Positions 50,858-58,517 of a DNA stretch of 64,000 nucleotides are shown in pieces. The notes under the pieces were generated by a model. It was not told the origin of the DNA. It searched no databases and saw nothing but the letters and a program-made list of their open reading frames with translations. This stretch comes from JBGTNQ01 sp964646785 (GTDB lineage Bacteria; Patescibacteriota; Minisyncoccia; Phycocordibacterales; Zambryskibacteraceae). The number at the start of each line of letters is the position of its first letter. Positions within the stretch are counted from its first letter, which is position 1. Location of the stretch: positions 1 through 64,000 of the forward strand of contig CAZYGU010000001.1 of NCBI GenBank assembly GCA_964646785.1, written 5' to 3'. A program made the position numbers and the translations under genes.

Positions 50858-52300
50858 ATGAATGAAGCATATAAGGTTACGATAGGACTCGAGGTTCATG
50901 CTGAGCTTAAGACTCAGACCAAGATGTTCTGCGATTCGAAAAATGATCCTGACGAGAAACGTCCTAATGTGAACGTGTGTCCAGTGTGTATGGGCTATCC
51001 AGGAACACTTCCAGTTGCCAATATGGAGGCAATTAAGCATGTTATACGTGTTGGTACAGCAATTAATGGAACTATTGCCGACTACACTGAATTTGATCGA
51101 AAAAACTATTTTTACCCAGATATCCCAAAAGGGTATCAGATAACTCAATATAAATATCCGTTTGTTACAGGAGGTGAGCTTGCTGGAGTAAAGATTACTC
51201 GTATTCATTTGGAAGAAGATACGGCTCGTTCAAGTCATGACACAGGAGACTTTAGTCTCGTTGATTTTAATCGAGCAGGAATTCCACTAATGGAACTTGT
51301 TACAGAGCCAGTTATTCATAGTGCAGAGCAAGCATCAATGTTTGCAAAAGAACTTCAACTTTTACTACAAACTCTTGGAGTCGGTGAAGCAAATATGGAA
51401 AAAGGTGAAATGAGAGTTGAAGCAAATATTTCAGTTTCAAAGACTGATACGTTTGGTACAAAATGTGAAGTAAAAAATCTCAATTCGTTTCGTGCTGTTG
51501 AGCGTGCGATTGCGTTTGAAGTTGCCCGTCACATTAAACTATTAGAAGAAGGTTCAAAAGTTGTACAAGAAACCCGAGGATGGGACGAAGTTAAGGAGGT
51601 TACATTTTCACAACGTGTAAAGGAAGACTCGCATGATTATCGATACTTCCCGGAACCTGACCTACCAAAGATTATAATTTCTGAAGTTCCAGAGCTGAAC
51701 CCAAATACACTAAAACAATCACTCCCTGAACTTCCGTGGGAAAAGCGTGAGCGATTAACAAAGCTTGGTTTAAAACCTGAGGATGTTGAGGTTTTTGTAA
51801 GAAATAGAAATTGGGGGGATCACTTTAATCTGGCCACCGAAGTGTTTAAAAATGAACCTGAGAAATTACAAATAGCAGCGAGTCTACTTACAACAAATCT
51901 TGCGGGTATTATTAAAAAGGATAGTGAGGTCAACTTCAGTAGTGTTAACTTAGAGAGTAAAGTTCCAATTTCTAGCGTTTTAGGGATTACCACAATGATG
52001 GTTGGAGGATCCATATCTTCTACTGGTGCTAGGAGAATTATCGAAGCAACTTATTCTGATGTTAAAAAGGTTGACCCAGAAAGTAAGGCAAAAATTTTAG
52101 GTGTTATTCAAAATAGTGACGAAGGTGAACTGACCTCTATTGTGCAATCAATTATTGATGCGAACCCAAATGTTGTAGCAGAATACAAAAGCGGAAAAGT
52201 TTCTGTCGTTCAATTTCTTGTAGGGCAGGGGATGAAAGCTACAAAGGGTTCTGGAAATCCAGCAGTGTTAAAATCGCTTTTTGAGAAAATACTTGGATAG
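50858..52300 (+). CDS. gatB: Aspartyl/glutamyl-tRNA amidotransferase subunit B
   Basis: 480 residues. GLEVHAELKTQTKMFC and NVCPVCMGYPGTLPV carry the zinc Cys residues and the GatB signature; RKNYFYPDIPKGYQITQ, HLEEDTARSSH and FNRAGIPLMELVTEP follow. EVKNLNSFRAVERAI and DYRYFPEPDLP are further landmarks, and the C-terminal YqeY/tail domain ends with GQGMKATKGSGNPAVL. With GatA and GatC (not in the window) it amidates Glu-tRNA(Gln) or Asp-tRNA(Asn). A terminator follows. Confidence 0.96.
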   Translation: MNEAYKVTIGLEVHAELKTQTKMFCDSKNDPDEKRPNVNVCPVCMGYPGTLPVANMEAIKHVIRVGTAINGTIADYTEFDRKNYFYPDIPKGYQITQYKYPFVTGGELAGVKITRIHLEEDTARSSHDTGDFSLVDFNRAGIPLMELVTEPVIHSAEQASMFAKELQLLLQTLGVGEANMEKGEMRVEANISVSKTDTFGTKCEVKNLNSFRAVERAIAFEVARHIKLLEEGSKVVQETRGWDEVKEVTFSQRVKEDSHDYRYFPEPDLPKIIISEVPELNPNTLKQSLPELPWEKRERLTKLGLKPEDVEVFVRNRNWGDHFNLATEVFKNEPEKLQIAASLLTTNLAGIIKKDSEVNFSSVNLESKVPISSVLGITTMMVGGSISSTGARRIIEATYSDVKKVDPESKAKILGVIQNSDEGELTSIVQSIIDANPNVVAEYKSGKVSVVQFLVGQGMKATKGSGNPAVLKSLFEKILG

Positions 52301-52322
52301 TATTAGTTGTAAAATATCACAC

Positions 52323-52350
52323 AAAAAAATCCGCACATGCGGATTTTTTT
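52323..52350 (+). terminator. Rho-independent terminator after gatB
   Basis: AAAAAAATCCGCA pairs with TGCGGATTTTTTT around a 2-nt centre, ending in a T run. Confidence 0.92.
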
Positions 52351-52426
52351 GTGTGAGGAGGTAATTTTGCAAATAGTAGTTTGTTATGGTATTTCTTTAC
52401 TCGGAACGTTTCCATGTCTGAGTAGA

Positions 52427-52516
52427 TCACCATAGTATTGAGGGCTCTAGTTGTAGTGCTTTCAATACTGTGGTGACGCTAGGGTCACTATGGTAAACAG
52501 CTACCCGCATGTGCGG
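52427..52516 (+). promoter_or_regulatory. Structured 5' leader with alternative helices
   Basis: TCACCATAGTATTGA (52427-52441) pairs with TCAATACTGTGGTGA (52462-52476) to give a 15-bp stem with one G-T pair and a 20-nt loop. The same 5' arm contains ACCATAGT, which is also exactly complementary to ACTATGGT at 52487-52494, so two structures compete. GTGAC/GTCAC and CCGCA/TGCGG (52505-52516) add small hairpins before the Shine-Dalgarno. This is a riboswitch-like or attenuator-like arrangement for the gene at 52536. Confidence 0.55.
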
Positions 52517-52535
52517 ACTAGTACAGGAGACTACA

Positions 52536-53168
52536 ATGAGTACCTCCATTTCATTCGATCAGATGGCGAAACTTCATCGCACGTTAGTCGATAAGGGACT
52601 CAGTTCCCATGATGTGCAAGAGTATCTTCTTGGTCAAGGAATTCTTTCAGATATCGCAGTAGCAATTAAGCGAGGAAGTATTCCTGATAGAGCAACGTTT
52701 CGAGATTTCTTGAGACTGAATCCCGACATGTTTGGGATTCTGGTTGACTATAGAAAATCATTTTCTGATTTGTTGGAAGCAGGACGGTATGACTTTGTAG
52801 ACAATGAAATTCTTGGAGAAAGTATTCGATGGAAATCAGGTAACGAAACAGTATCAGTTCAAGTTGAACTCTGCCATTTTCGAAATATACAGAATTTTCA
52901 TCAAGCACACAAGGAAGGGTATCGTTCTGCGAATGCGCAAGAACTCCTTCATTTTGGAGCCTCATATCCAGAGATTCAGAAAGAACGAATTTCTGTTGTT
53001 ATTGTAGACCCGACTGACGAAAAGGTGGATGGGCAGAATGTTCACTTTGCTCTCGATTTTGTAGGAGGGAAACGTCGTTTTGTTAGATATGACGAAGACG
53101 GAGTACTACCATTCATGAGTTCTATCGATATCAAGCAATGCTACTTCTTGCTAGTGAAGCAAGGATAA
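52536..53168 (+). CDS. Hypothetical protein with structured leader and good RBS
   Basis: 210 residues. The ATG at 52536 is chosen because AGGAG (52524-52528) precedes it at the right distance; a longer frame from 52509 starts inside the leader. The first 50 residues look helical (MAKLHRTLVDKGLSSHDVQEYL), the rest is alpha/beta with VSVIVDPTD-like strands (ISVVIVDPTDEKVDG) and ends in a hydrophobic strand. There is no signal, TM segment or metal motif that I recognise. It is a single-gene unit with its own leader and a very strong terminator. Function unknown. Confidence 0.75.
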   Translation: MSTSISFDQMAKLHRTLVDKGLSSHDVQEYLLGQGILSDIAVAIKRGSIPDRATFRDFLRLNPDMFGILVDYRKSFSDLLEAGRYDFVDNEILGESIRWKSGNETVSVQVELCHFRNIQNFHQAHKEGYRSANAQELLHFGASYPEIQKERISVVIVDPTDEKVDGQNVHFALDFVGGKRRFVRYDEDGVLPFMSSIDIKQCYFLLVKQG

Positions 53169-53180
53169 AGAGATAGAGAA

Positions 53181-53215
53181 AGCCCAGGATACAAGCAGTA
53201 TCCTGGGCTATTTTG
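53181..53215 (+). terminator. Rho-independent terminator
   Basis: AGCCCAGGATAC pairs perfectly with GTATCCTGGGCT across AAGCA (53181-53209), followed by ATTTTG. Confidence 0.92.
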
Positions 53216-53421
53216 TGCAAAAAAAGATGTTTCACAGGATAAGGAAAATTCTCGGGCATCCGAGATAACTATATTTATCAACATATAATATTAAATTAAA
53301 AATTAGTGTCGCAAAACGAATAAGTAATAAAATAATAACCAAAATTAGTAATTTAAATATGCATCATCACTTTGCGCATACTCAAATGCAAACTAATGTA
53401 TATGTAAGGGTGAAGAAATAT
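53216..53421. other. AT-rich intergenic stretch
   Basis: No gene is seen here. A short CTCGGGCATCCGAG hairpin lies near 53253, and the rest is AT-rich low-complexity sequence. The short frame starting at 53359 has no RBS or promoter and is not credible. Confidence 0.5.
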
Positions 53422-53464
53422 ATAGAAAAAATCGATGGAAAGGGGATCCATCGATTTTTTCTAT
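53422..53464. terminator. Long perfect inverted repeat, bidirectional terminator
   Basis: ATAGAAAAAATCGATGGA (53422-53439) is the exact reverse complement of 53447-53464, an 18-bp stem with a 7-nt loop. T runs occur in both directions. It ends the minus-strand gene at 53498. Confidence 0.8.
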
Positions 53465-53497
53465 CATTAATTCAGTTTAAAAGTTTAAATATAAAGC

Positions 53498-53743
53498 CTA
53501 TTCATCGCTTAAATGGACTACAGATAGCTTCTTCATTCTATTTTTAGCATTACTTCTATTACTTCCACCTTCAATATCATCAATAATTTTTAATATATCG
53601 TCAGTCTTGTATACACGGTAATTGTTCATTGGATGACGCTGAGCAGGGAACTTTCCATTTTTGTCCCAGTTTCTCAGCGTTAATGGTGAGACACCGAGTA
53701 TATAAGATGCTTCCTTCACTGTAATGTATTTTTTGTATTCCAT
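53498..53743 (-). CDS. MerR-like/excisionase-type helix-turn-helix DNA-binding protein
   Basis: 81 residues on the minus strand. ITVKEASYILGVSPLTLRNWDKNGKFPA is a winged-helix-turn-helix of the MerR/HTH_17 type (residues about 7-33), followed by NNYRVYKTDDILKIID as the wing and last helix, then a basic tail NRSNAKNRMKK. It is too short for a MerR effector domain, so it is a stand-alone DNA binder, either an excisionase-like factor or a small transcription regulator. A 16-bp inverted repeat lies 26 bp upstream of its start and could be its operator. It diverges from the surface operon that begins at 54125. Confidence 0.8.
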   Translation of the reverse strand: MEYKKYITVKEASYILGVSPLTLRNWDKNGKFPAQRHPMNNYRVYKTDDILKIIDDIEGGSNRSNAKNRMKKLSVVHLSDE

Positions 53744-53768
53744 GGCTATAAATATAGAATTAATGATA

Positions 53769-53833
53769 TATAAACATTGATAAAGGTATACATAAAAGTA
53801 TATAAGGATAATGATATTTTATCAATGTTTATA
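53769..53833. promoter_or_regulatory. Perfect 16-bp inverted repeat, candidate operator
   Basis: TATAAACATTGATAAA (53769-53784) and its reverse complement at 53818-53833 lie 33 nt apart in the divergent intergenic region. A related TTGATAAC follows near 53837. Position suggests binding by the small HTH protein, controlling itself and perhaps the surface operon. Confidence 0.55.
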
Positions 53834-54111
53834 GTGTTGATAACTATTAAGGTTTTAATCTAAAATTTTTTCTTAAGTTTCTTAGTTTGAGTTTTTTTGT
53901 GTTTGATCACTGTTTTTCCTTGTCTAAAATGTAAATAATTTGGGAATTCTAGTTATGTGCTGATTTAGTATTTTTTTTGATTTTTATTTCAAAAAATTTT
54001 TTTTATTGTGCTTAAAAATTAATTTTTTTGACGAGATTAAACTTTAAAAGTGAAATAAAAAATATGCATATTTATCCCCAGAAATTCATGTCTAATTTGT
54101 TCAACTAAATC
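53834..54111. other. AT-rich upstream region of the surface operon
   Basis: No gene is seen. The DNA is AT-rich with long T and A runs; a TTGACG occurs at 54028-54033 and TTATCCCCA at 54072-54080. Long AT-rich upstream DNA fits regulated or curved-DNA promoters. Confidence 0.4.
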
Positions 54112-54117
54112 TATAAT
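54112..54117 (+). promoter_or_regulatory. -10 box TATAAT at the head of the surface operon
   Basis: A perfect TATAAT ends 7 nt before the ATG at 54125, giving a leaderless transcript. Confidence 0.55.
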
Positions 54118-54124
54118 ATATCCA

Positions 54125-55114
54125 ATGAACGATGATCTTTATTTCGATGGTAAAAAGTACATCTCGTCTAGCCGAGCTGCGAAAATAAGTGGCTATGTTA
54201 ATGACTATATTGGACAACTTTGCCGAGATGGCAAACTTGATTGTCGAATGGTTGGACGCTCATGGTATGTTGGTTTGGAATCTCTTATCCAACACAAAAG
54301 TTCTAACTTAGTTGGTACACGATCTCGTGGTCCTCGTGATACAAAAAGTTTAATTGCAGAAGCTGCAAAAACTGAATCGGTTTCGACCCCTAAAATTGAG
54401 CAGGAAGGCCTTTTAAATTTCAGTATTGGTTCTGATATCGTTTCTGTAGTTGGACCTAGTCTTGATTTGAATATACCTACTCCAGTTGCTCCTAAGGTAC
54501 CACTGGTTTCTTACCCTGCATTTAAGGACCCACAGATTTCTTATCCAGTATTTGCAGATTCTATCCCTGTAGCTGAGCCTGTTGTTGCAGTTTCTATTCC
54601 ATCTCCAGTTTCTGTTTCAAAACCAAGTGTATTTTCTTCAGTGGGTGTTCGACTTTTTGTTGGAACACTTGCACTGCTCGTTGCTCTTTCTGGTTTTCAA
54701 TTTGGTATTTCCGCGAATAAAGATTCTCGTGATATTTATGCACGTCTTTGGAATGGTGTGAATTCAGAGATGCAGGCAAATGTATTGGGAAGTGTTGCAC
54801 ATTCAATTGGACGTGTTCCTCTTGTGGTGTACAACACATTGCATGATTGGTTTGTGAACACAAAGGAAACTGTTTTGGTACTTGCTGGAAAGGAAGATAC
54901 ACAAGTAAATCGCCCTACACAAGTTACGCANNNNNNNNNNNNNNNNNNNNNNNNNNNNNNNNNNNNNNNNNNNNNNNNNNNNNNNNNNNNNNNNNNNNNN
55001 NNNNNNNNNNNNNNNNNNNNNNNNNNNNNNCAAGCTTTGGCGGTCTCGACACAGACACTCAAAGCATGGGCGGGATTCCATGAAAAAAGAAAGGTCGAAT
55101 TTATAAACAATTAA
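54125..55114 (+). CDS. Membrane-anchored helix-turn-helix protein, interrupted by a scaffold gap
   Basis: The N-terminal about 55 residues form an HTH like that of the small MerR-like family (YISSSRAAKISGYVNDYIGQ, then CRDGKLDCRMVGRSWYV as the wing). A long Pro/Val/Ser-rich linker follows (residues 85-165, with SYPAFKDPQISYPVF), then one TM segment (about 174-195, LFVGTLALLVALSGFQF) and an extracytoplasmic part with YARLWNGVNSEM. The 100-N gap (54931-55030) cuts the C-terminus; the frame after it (QALAVSTQTLKAW...) is the most likely but not certain. This layout is that of a membrane-bound transcription regulator at the head of a surface-protein operon. Confidence 0.7.
   Translation: MNDDLYFDGKKYISSSRAAKISGYVNDYIGQLCRDGKLDCRMVGRSWYVGLESLIQHKSSNLVGTRSRGPRDTKSLIAEAAKTESVSTPKIEQEGLLNFSIGSDIVSVVGPSLDLNIPTPVAPKVPLVSYPAFKDPQISYPVFADSIPVAEPVVAVSIPSPVSVSKPSVFSSVGVRLFVGTLALLVALSGFQFGISANKDSRDIYARLWNGVNSEMQANVLGSVAHSIGRVPLVVYNTLHDWFVNTKETVLVLAGKEDTQVNRPTQVTXXXXXXXXXXXXXXXXXXXXXXXXXXXXXXXXXXQALAVSTQTLKAWAGFHEKRKVEFINN
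54931..55030. other. Scaffold gap (100 N)
   Basis: Exactly 100 N near the 3' end of the membrane-anchored HTH gene. Confidence 0.99.
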
Positions 55115-55127
55115 CATCATCTACACC

Positions 55128-56066
55128 ATGAAAATCTCAAATACATTCGCAAAGGTTTTTGGAATCACTTTGCTCAGTGTGTTTTTCATGGCTCCTGTTG
55201 GAGCTTTTGCTTTTGAAATAGAGCATGCTCCGAAGGCTTCAGTAGAAAATCGTTTTATTGTTGGTCCAGCAAAAATTGAAGAAACAATTTCACAGGGTAC
55301 CAGTGAAACGATTTTCGTGGAGGTAGAAAATAGAACCGGAAGAACAGAAAATTACACGATTAGTTTTGAAGATTTTGTTTCAGGAAAAAATTCAAATGAA
55401 GTAGTTACACTATTAGGAAATACTGAAAGTGAAACATCATTGAAAAATTTCCTCAGTGTTTCAAGTCAAAGTTTTCGGTTAGAGCATGGAGATCGTGTTC
55501 GTGTTCCTGTATTAGTTTCAATTCCTGCAAGTGAAATTGCTGGAGGAAAATTTGGAAGTGTTGTTGTCACAGCCCAAACTGCAGTTGCAAACGATAATCA
55601 AAGTGGAGCAGTTGTATTAGGAAGAATTGCAACACTCGTGTTCATCACTGTTCCTGGAGAAGTAAAAACAAATGGATACATAAAGTCGTTTCAAATTGCA
55701 AAAGAAAAAAAAGTTTTTTTTGGAACACCTGCAATGTTTCAGATTGCATTCGAAAATTCTGGAACTGTACATCTCAATCCGTATGGAGGAATGCAGGTGA
55801 AGAATATGTTTGGTCGAGTAGTGCAAGTGCGAGCGATTGATCCTTGGTTTGTTCTTCCAGGGTCAGTACGCACACGTGAAGTTGAAGTATCAACTGCGGG
55901 TATGTTTGGGTGGTATACCGCGACTGTTGAGCTTAATCATGGATACAGTGATGTTGTGAGTCAGAAGCAAGTTACGTTCATTGCCATTTCAAAGGTTTCG
56001 ATTCTTCTTGTGATTCTCGTTGTTGTGTTTGCTGGTGTTTCTGTCGTAAGTCGAAGAAAAAAATAA
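55128..56066 (+). CDS. DUF916-like secreted, C-terminally anchored protein
   Basis: 312 residues. A signal peptide (about 1-28, hydrophobic core GITLLSVFFMAPVGAFA) precedes a domain where GPAKIEETISQGTSETIFV and ENRTGRTENYTISFEDF resemble DUF916 (WxL-associated) Ig-like domains. LEHGDRVRVPVLVSIP and GSVVVTAQT are further strands. The C-terminus has a TM helix (ILLVILVVVFAGVSVV) and a basic SRRKK tail, so it sits on the membrane facing out. Such proteins often scaffold surface structures. It is the second gene of the operon, 4 nt before the next. Confidence 0.75.
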   Translation: MKISNTFAKVFGITLLSVFFMAPVGAFAFEIEHAPKASVENRFIVGPAKIEETISQGTSETIFVEVENRTGRTENYTISFEDFVSGKNSNEVVTLLGNTESETSLKNFLSVSSQSFRLEHGDRVRVPVLVSIPASEIAGGKFGSVVVTAQTAVANDNQSGAVVLGRIATLVFITVPGEVKTNGYIKSFQIAKEKKVFFGTPAMFQIAFENSGTVHLNPYGGMQVKNMFGRVVQVRAIDPWFVLPGSVRTREVEVSTAGMFGWYTATVELNHGYSDVVSQKQVTFIAISKVSILLVILVVVFAGVSVVSRRKK

Positions 56067-56070
56067 AGCC

Positions 56071-56811
56071 ATGTTTAAGTCTACGATACTTATAGTTGCT
56101 GGTTTTTCATTTCTTGTGACTCCTGTCATGGCTTCAGTTATGACAAGTACAAATTATTCACTACAGAGTGATTCAGTAAATTTTGGAGGAGGGCTTTCTA
56201 CTTCAACTTCTTACACACAAGAATCTACTGCTGGAGAAATTGCGACAGGTAATTCAGGAAGTACTTCATACAAGATTCATGCGGGATATCAGCAAATGCT
56301 TGCAGTATACATTTCTGTTTCAACATCAAATGTAGTACTTACTCCTGCAATACCTGCATCTGGTGGTGGTGTAGCAAATGGTTCTACTGTTGTTACTGTT
56401 ACAACTGATGATCCTGCAGGATACCAACTCTCAATTTCAGCAAGTAGTTCACCCGCACTCATAAAAGGTCCTGACTCATTTGCTGATTACACTCCAGCAG
56501 GAGTAAATCCAGACTTCACGTTCTCTGTTTCCGCTGCGACTTCAGAATTTGGTTTTTCACCAGAAGGTTCGGATATTGTTGCGAGATTTAAAGACAATGG
56601 TTCTGCTTGTAATACAGGAAGTACTGATACTGCTGATGCATGTTGGTCACCACTTACTACAAGTAGTCAGACGATTTCACAAAAATCTTCTGCAAATCAT
56701 CCAACTGGCAGTGCGACAACTCTCAAATTCCGTGCTGAGTCTGGTGCGTCAAATACACAAGCGTCTGGTGTCTACACTGCGACATCGACCGTAACAGCAA
56801 TCGCATTATAA
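56071..56811 (+). CDS. Secreted Ser/Thr-rich protein
   Basis: 246 residues with a signal peptide (about 1-21, ending in VMA-S). The mature part is Ser/Thr/Gly-rich, with NYSLQSDSVNFGGG and SYKIHAGYQQM near the start, and Ig-like strands (VVTVTTDDPAGYQLSISAS). Two Cys (CNTGSTDTADAC) could form a disulphide. No anchor is visible, so it may be released or bound by the neighbouring surface proteins. It resembles the small secreted proteins that accompany giant repeat proteins in CPR genomes, but I cannot name a family. Confidence 0.7.
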   Translation: MFKSTILIVAGFSFLVTPVMASVMTSTNYSLQSDSVNFGGGLSTSTSYTQESTAGEIATGNSGSTSYKIHAGYQQMLAVYISVSTSNVVLTPAIPASGGGVANGSTVVTVTTDDPAGYQLSISASSSPALIKGPDSFADYTPAGVNPDFTFSVSAATSEFGFSPEGSDIVARFKDNGSACNTGSTDTADACWSPLTTSSQTISQKSSANHPTGSATTLKFRAESGASNTQASGVYTATSTVTAIAL

Positions 56812-56819
56812 AAAAGTAT

Positions 56820-58508
56820 ATGAAGCAATTTTGGGTTCGAAAAAGTATTGCACTCTTGGTTCTTCTATCCTTTTTCTGTTCTTTCACACAATTATACGCG
56901 GTCGAAGGTCAGTTTAATGTCAGCGTCACAGTAGGAGCTGATACAACCGCACCTTCAATCCCAACGGGACTTTCAGCTACGGCGATCTCAAGTACACAGA
57001 TCGATCTATCTTGGACTGCATCCACTGACAATGTAGCAGTTACAGCATATCGAGTGTATAGAGATAGTGTATTTGTCGCTACTTCAACACTGACAACATA
57101 CTCAGATGTTGGACTGACTCCAAGTACCACCTACTCATATACCGTTTCTGCTGTAGACGCTTCCTACAACGCTTCTGCGCAATCTGCGTCTGCATCAGCT
57201 ACGACATTTGCTACTCCGGTAGTAACTCCTCCGACGACTACTGGTGGTACTGGAACATCAGGACAACATCAATCTCCTGTTATCTACGATCTTCTGGTAA
57301 CACCGTCGACAAAAGGAGCCATTGTCACTTGGAAGACGACTCAACCATCACAGAGCACGTTTTCATGGGGTTTAACGGGCGATTATGAGCTTGGTTCAAG
57401 TGGAGAAACAGTACTTTCATTGAGTCACAGCGTCACATTGAGAGATCTTACTCCTGCGACACAGTATGTATTCAAGATTAATGCAGTAAATGCATTTGGA
57501 ATACAGGGATCACTTGAAAACCAGATCTTCACTACACTTTCTCTTGAATCGGGACGTCTCAATGCAAATAACTTTGTTGCTACTCCTGATACATCATCAA
57601 TTCTTCTTTCTTGGAATAATCCAGCTATTGATGATTTTGCAGAAGTGCGAGTTGTAAAGAACACATCATATTATCCAGCTGATGAAAATGATGGACAGGT
57701 TATTTACGAAGGTGGAGCTGAAAAATTTCAAGACAATGATGTCACTGTTGGTACACGATACTACTATGCATTGTTTGTGAAATATTCTGATGGATCCTAC
57801 TCATCTGGATTACTTGCACAAGGACGTATTCCACTTCCTGGTGAAATCGTGAAGCCATATGATCCATTCGATTATCTTCCTGCTTCTCCTCGTGTTGATC
57901 CACTCATCAATCAACTAACGTTTACTGATTTCGACTTTATCCAGAATGGAAAAAAAATCGGATCAATTAGTAACGGGGAAAAAGTTTCAATTGATGGAAA
58001 TCAAAATCTCACTGTTTCACTCGCATACGAAAAAGTTCCTGAGGTATTGAAAAGTATTGTTGTCACACTGACTTCTCCAGATGATGAAACAAAAACATTC
58101 TCATTCTTGCTTCGAGTAAATAAAGAGAAGACCGCGTATACAGCAACAATAGGTGCTCTCCAGGTATCAGGAATTTACGGAGTGAAAATTTCAATTGTTG
58201 ATTACAAAAATCAAGGTTTGAAAAAAATTCTTGGTTCACTCTCAGCTTCAGTTGAAACTGTATTTGATTCCAATCAATCAATGCTCCGCTTATTAGGAAT
58301 TTTCATTCTTAATAATAGTTGGAACTTCCTTCTTATCATCATTCTCCTCTACCTCATCTACAGAGCACTTAGAGATTTGGTCCGAAGACATAAAAACAAG
58401 GAAGAAATAGAACACATCATCGTTCCTCCAATTATAGAAAGTAACATCGTTCCAGATATTCACCCGGTTATCGAAGAAATAGACATTCATCCAATGAAGC
58501 GAGATTAA
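56820..58508 (+). CDS. Fibronectin type III-domain surface protein with C-terminal TM helix
   Basis: 562 residues. A signal peptide (about 1-28) precedes a first FN3 domain (about 40-130: PSIPTGLSATAISSTQIDLSW, AYRVYRDSVF, YSYTVSAVD). A second lies at about 155-240 (GAIVTWKTTQPSQSTFSWG, YVFKINAVN) and a third at about 255-340 (ILLSWNNPAIDDFAEVRVV). The later part has a further beta domain, then a TM helix (about 500-525) and an acidic cytoplasmic tail. It may bind other surface proteins or carbohydrates and anchor the giant protein encoded next, 9 nt downstream. Confidence 0.82.
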   Translation: MKQFWVRKSIALLVLLSFFCSFTQLYAVEGQFNVSVTVGADTTAPSIPTGLSATAISSTQIDLSWTASTDNVAVTAYRVYRDSVFVATSTLTTYSDVGLTPSTTYSYTVSAVDASYNASAQSASASATTFATPVVTPPTTTGGTGTSGQHQSPVIYDLLVTPSTKGAIVTWKTTQPSQSTFSWGLTGDYELGSSGETVLSLSHSVTLRDLTPATQYVFKINAVNAFGIQGSLENQIFTTLSLESGRLNANNFVATPDTSSILLSWNNPAIDDFAEVRVVKNTSYYPADENDGQVIYEGGAEKFQDNDVTVGTRYYYALFVKYSDGSYSSGLLAQGRIPLPGEIVKPYDPFDYLPASPRVDPLINQLTFTDFDFIQNGKKIGSISNGEKVSIDGNQNLTVSLAYEKVPEVLKSIVVTLTSPDDETKTFSFLLRVNKEKTAYTATIGALQVSGIYGVKISIVDYKNQGLKKILGSLSASVETVFDSNQSMLRLLGIFILNNSWNFLLIIILLYLIYRALRDLVRRHKNKEEIEHIIVPPIIESNIVPDIHPVIEEIDIHPMKRD

Positions 58509-58517
58509 AAAGAATTC

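Noticed and set aside
53359..53547. 62-residue plus-strand ORF
   Set aside because: It spans the 18-bp terminator palindrome and overlaps the end of the HTH gene on the other strand, with no RBS.
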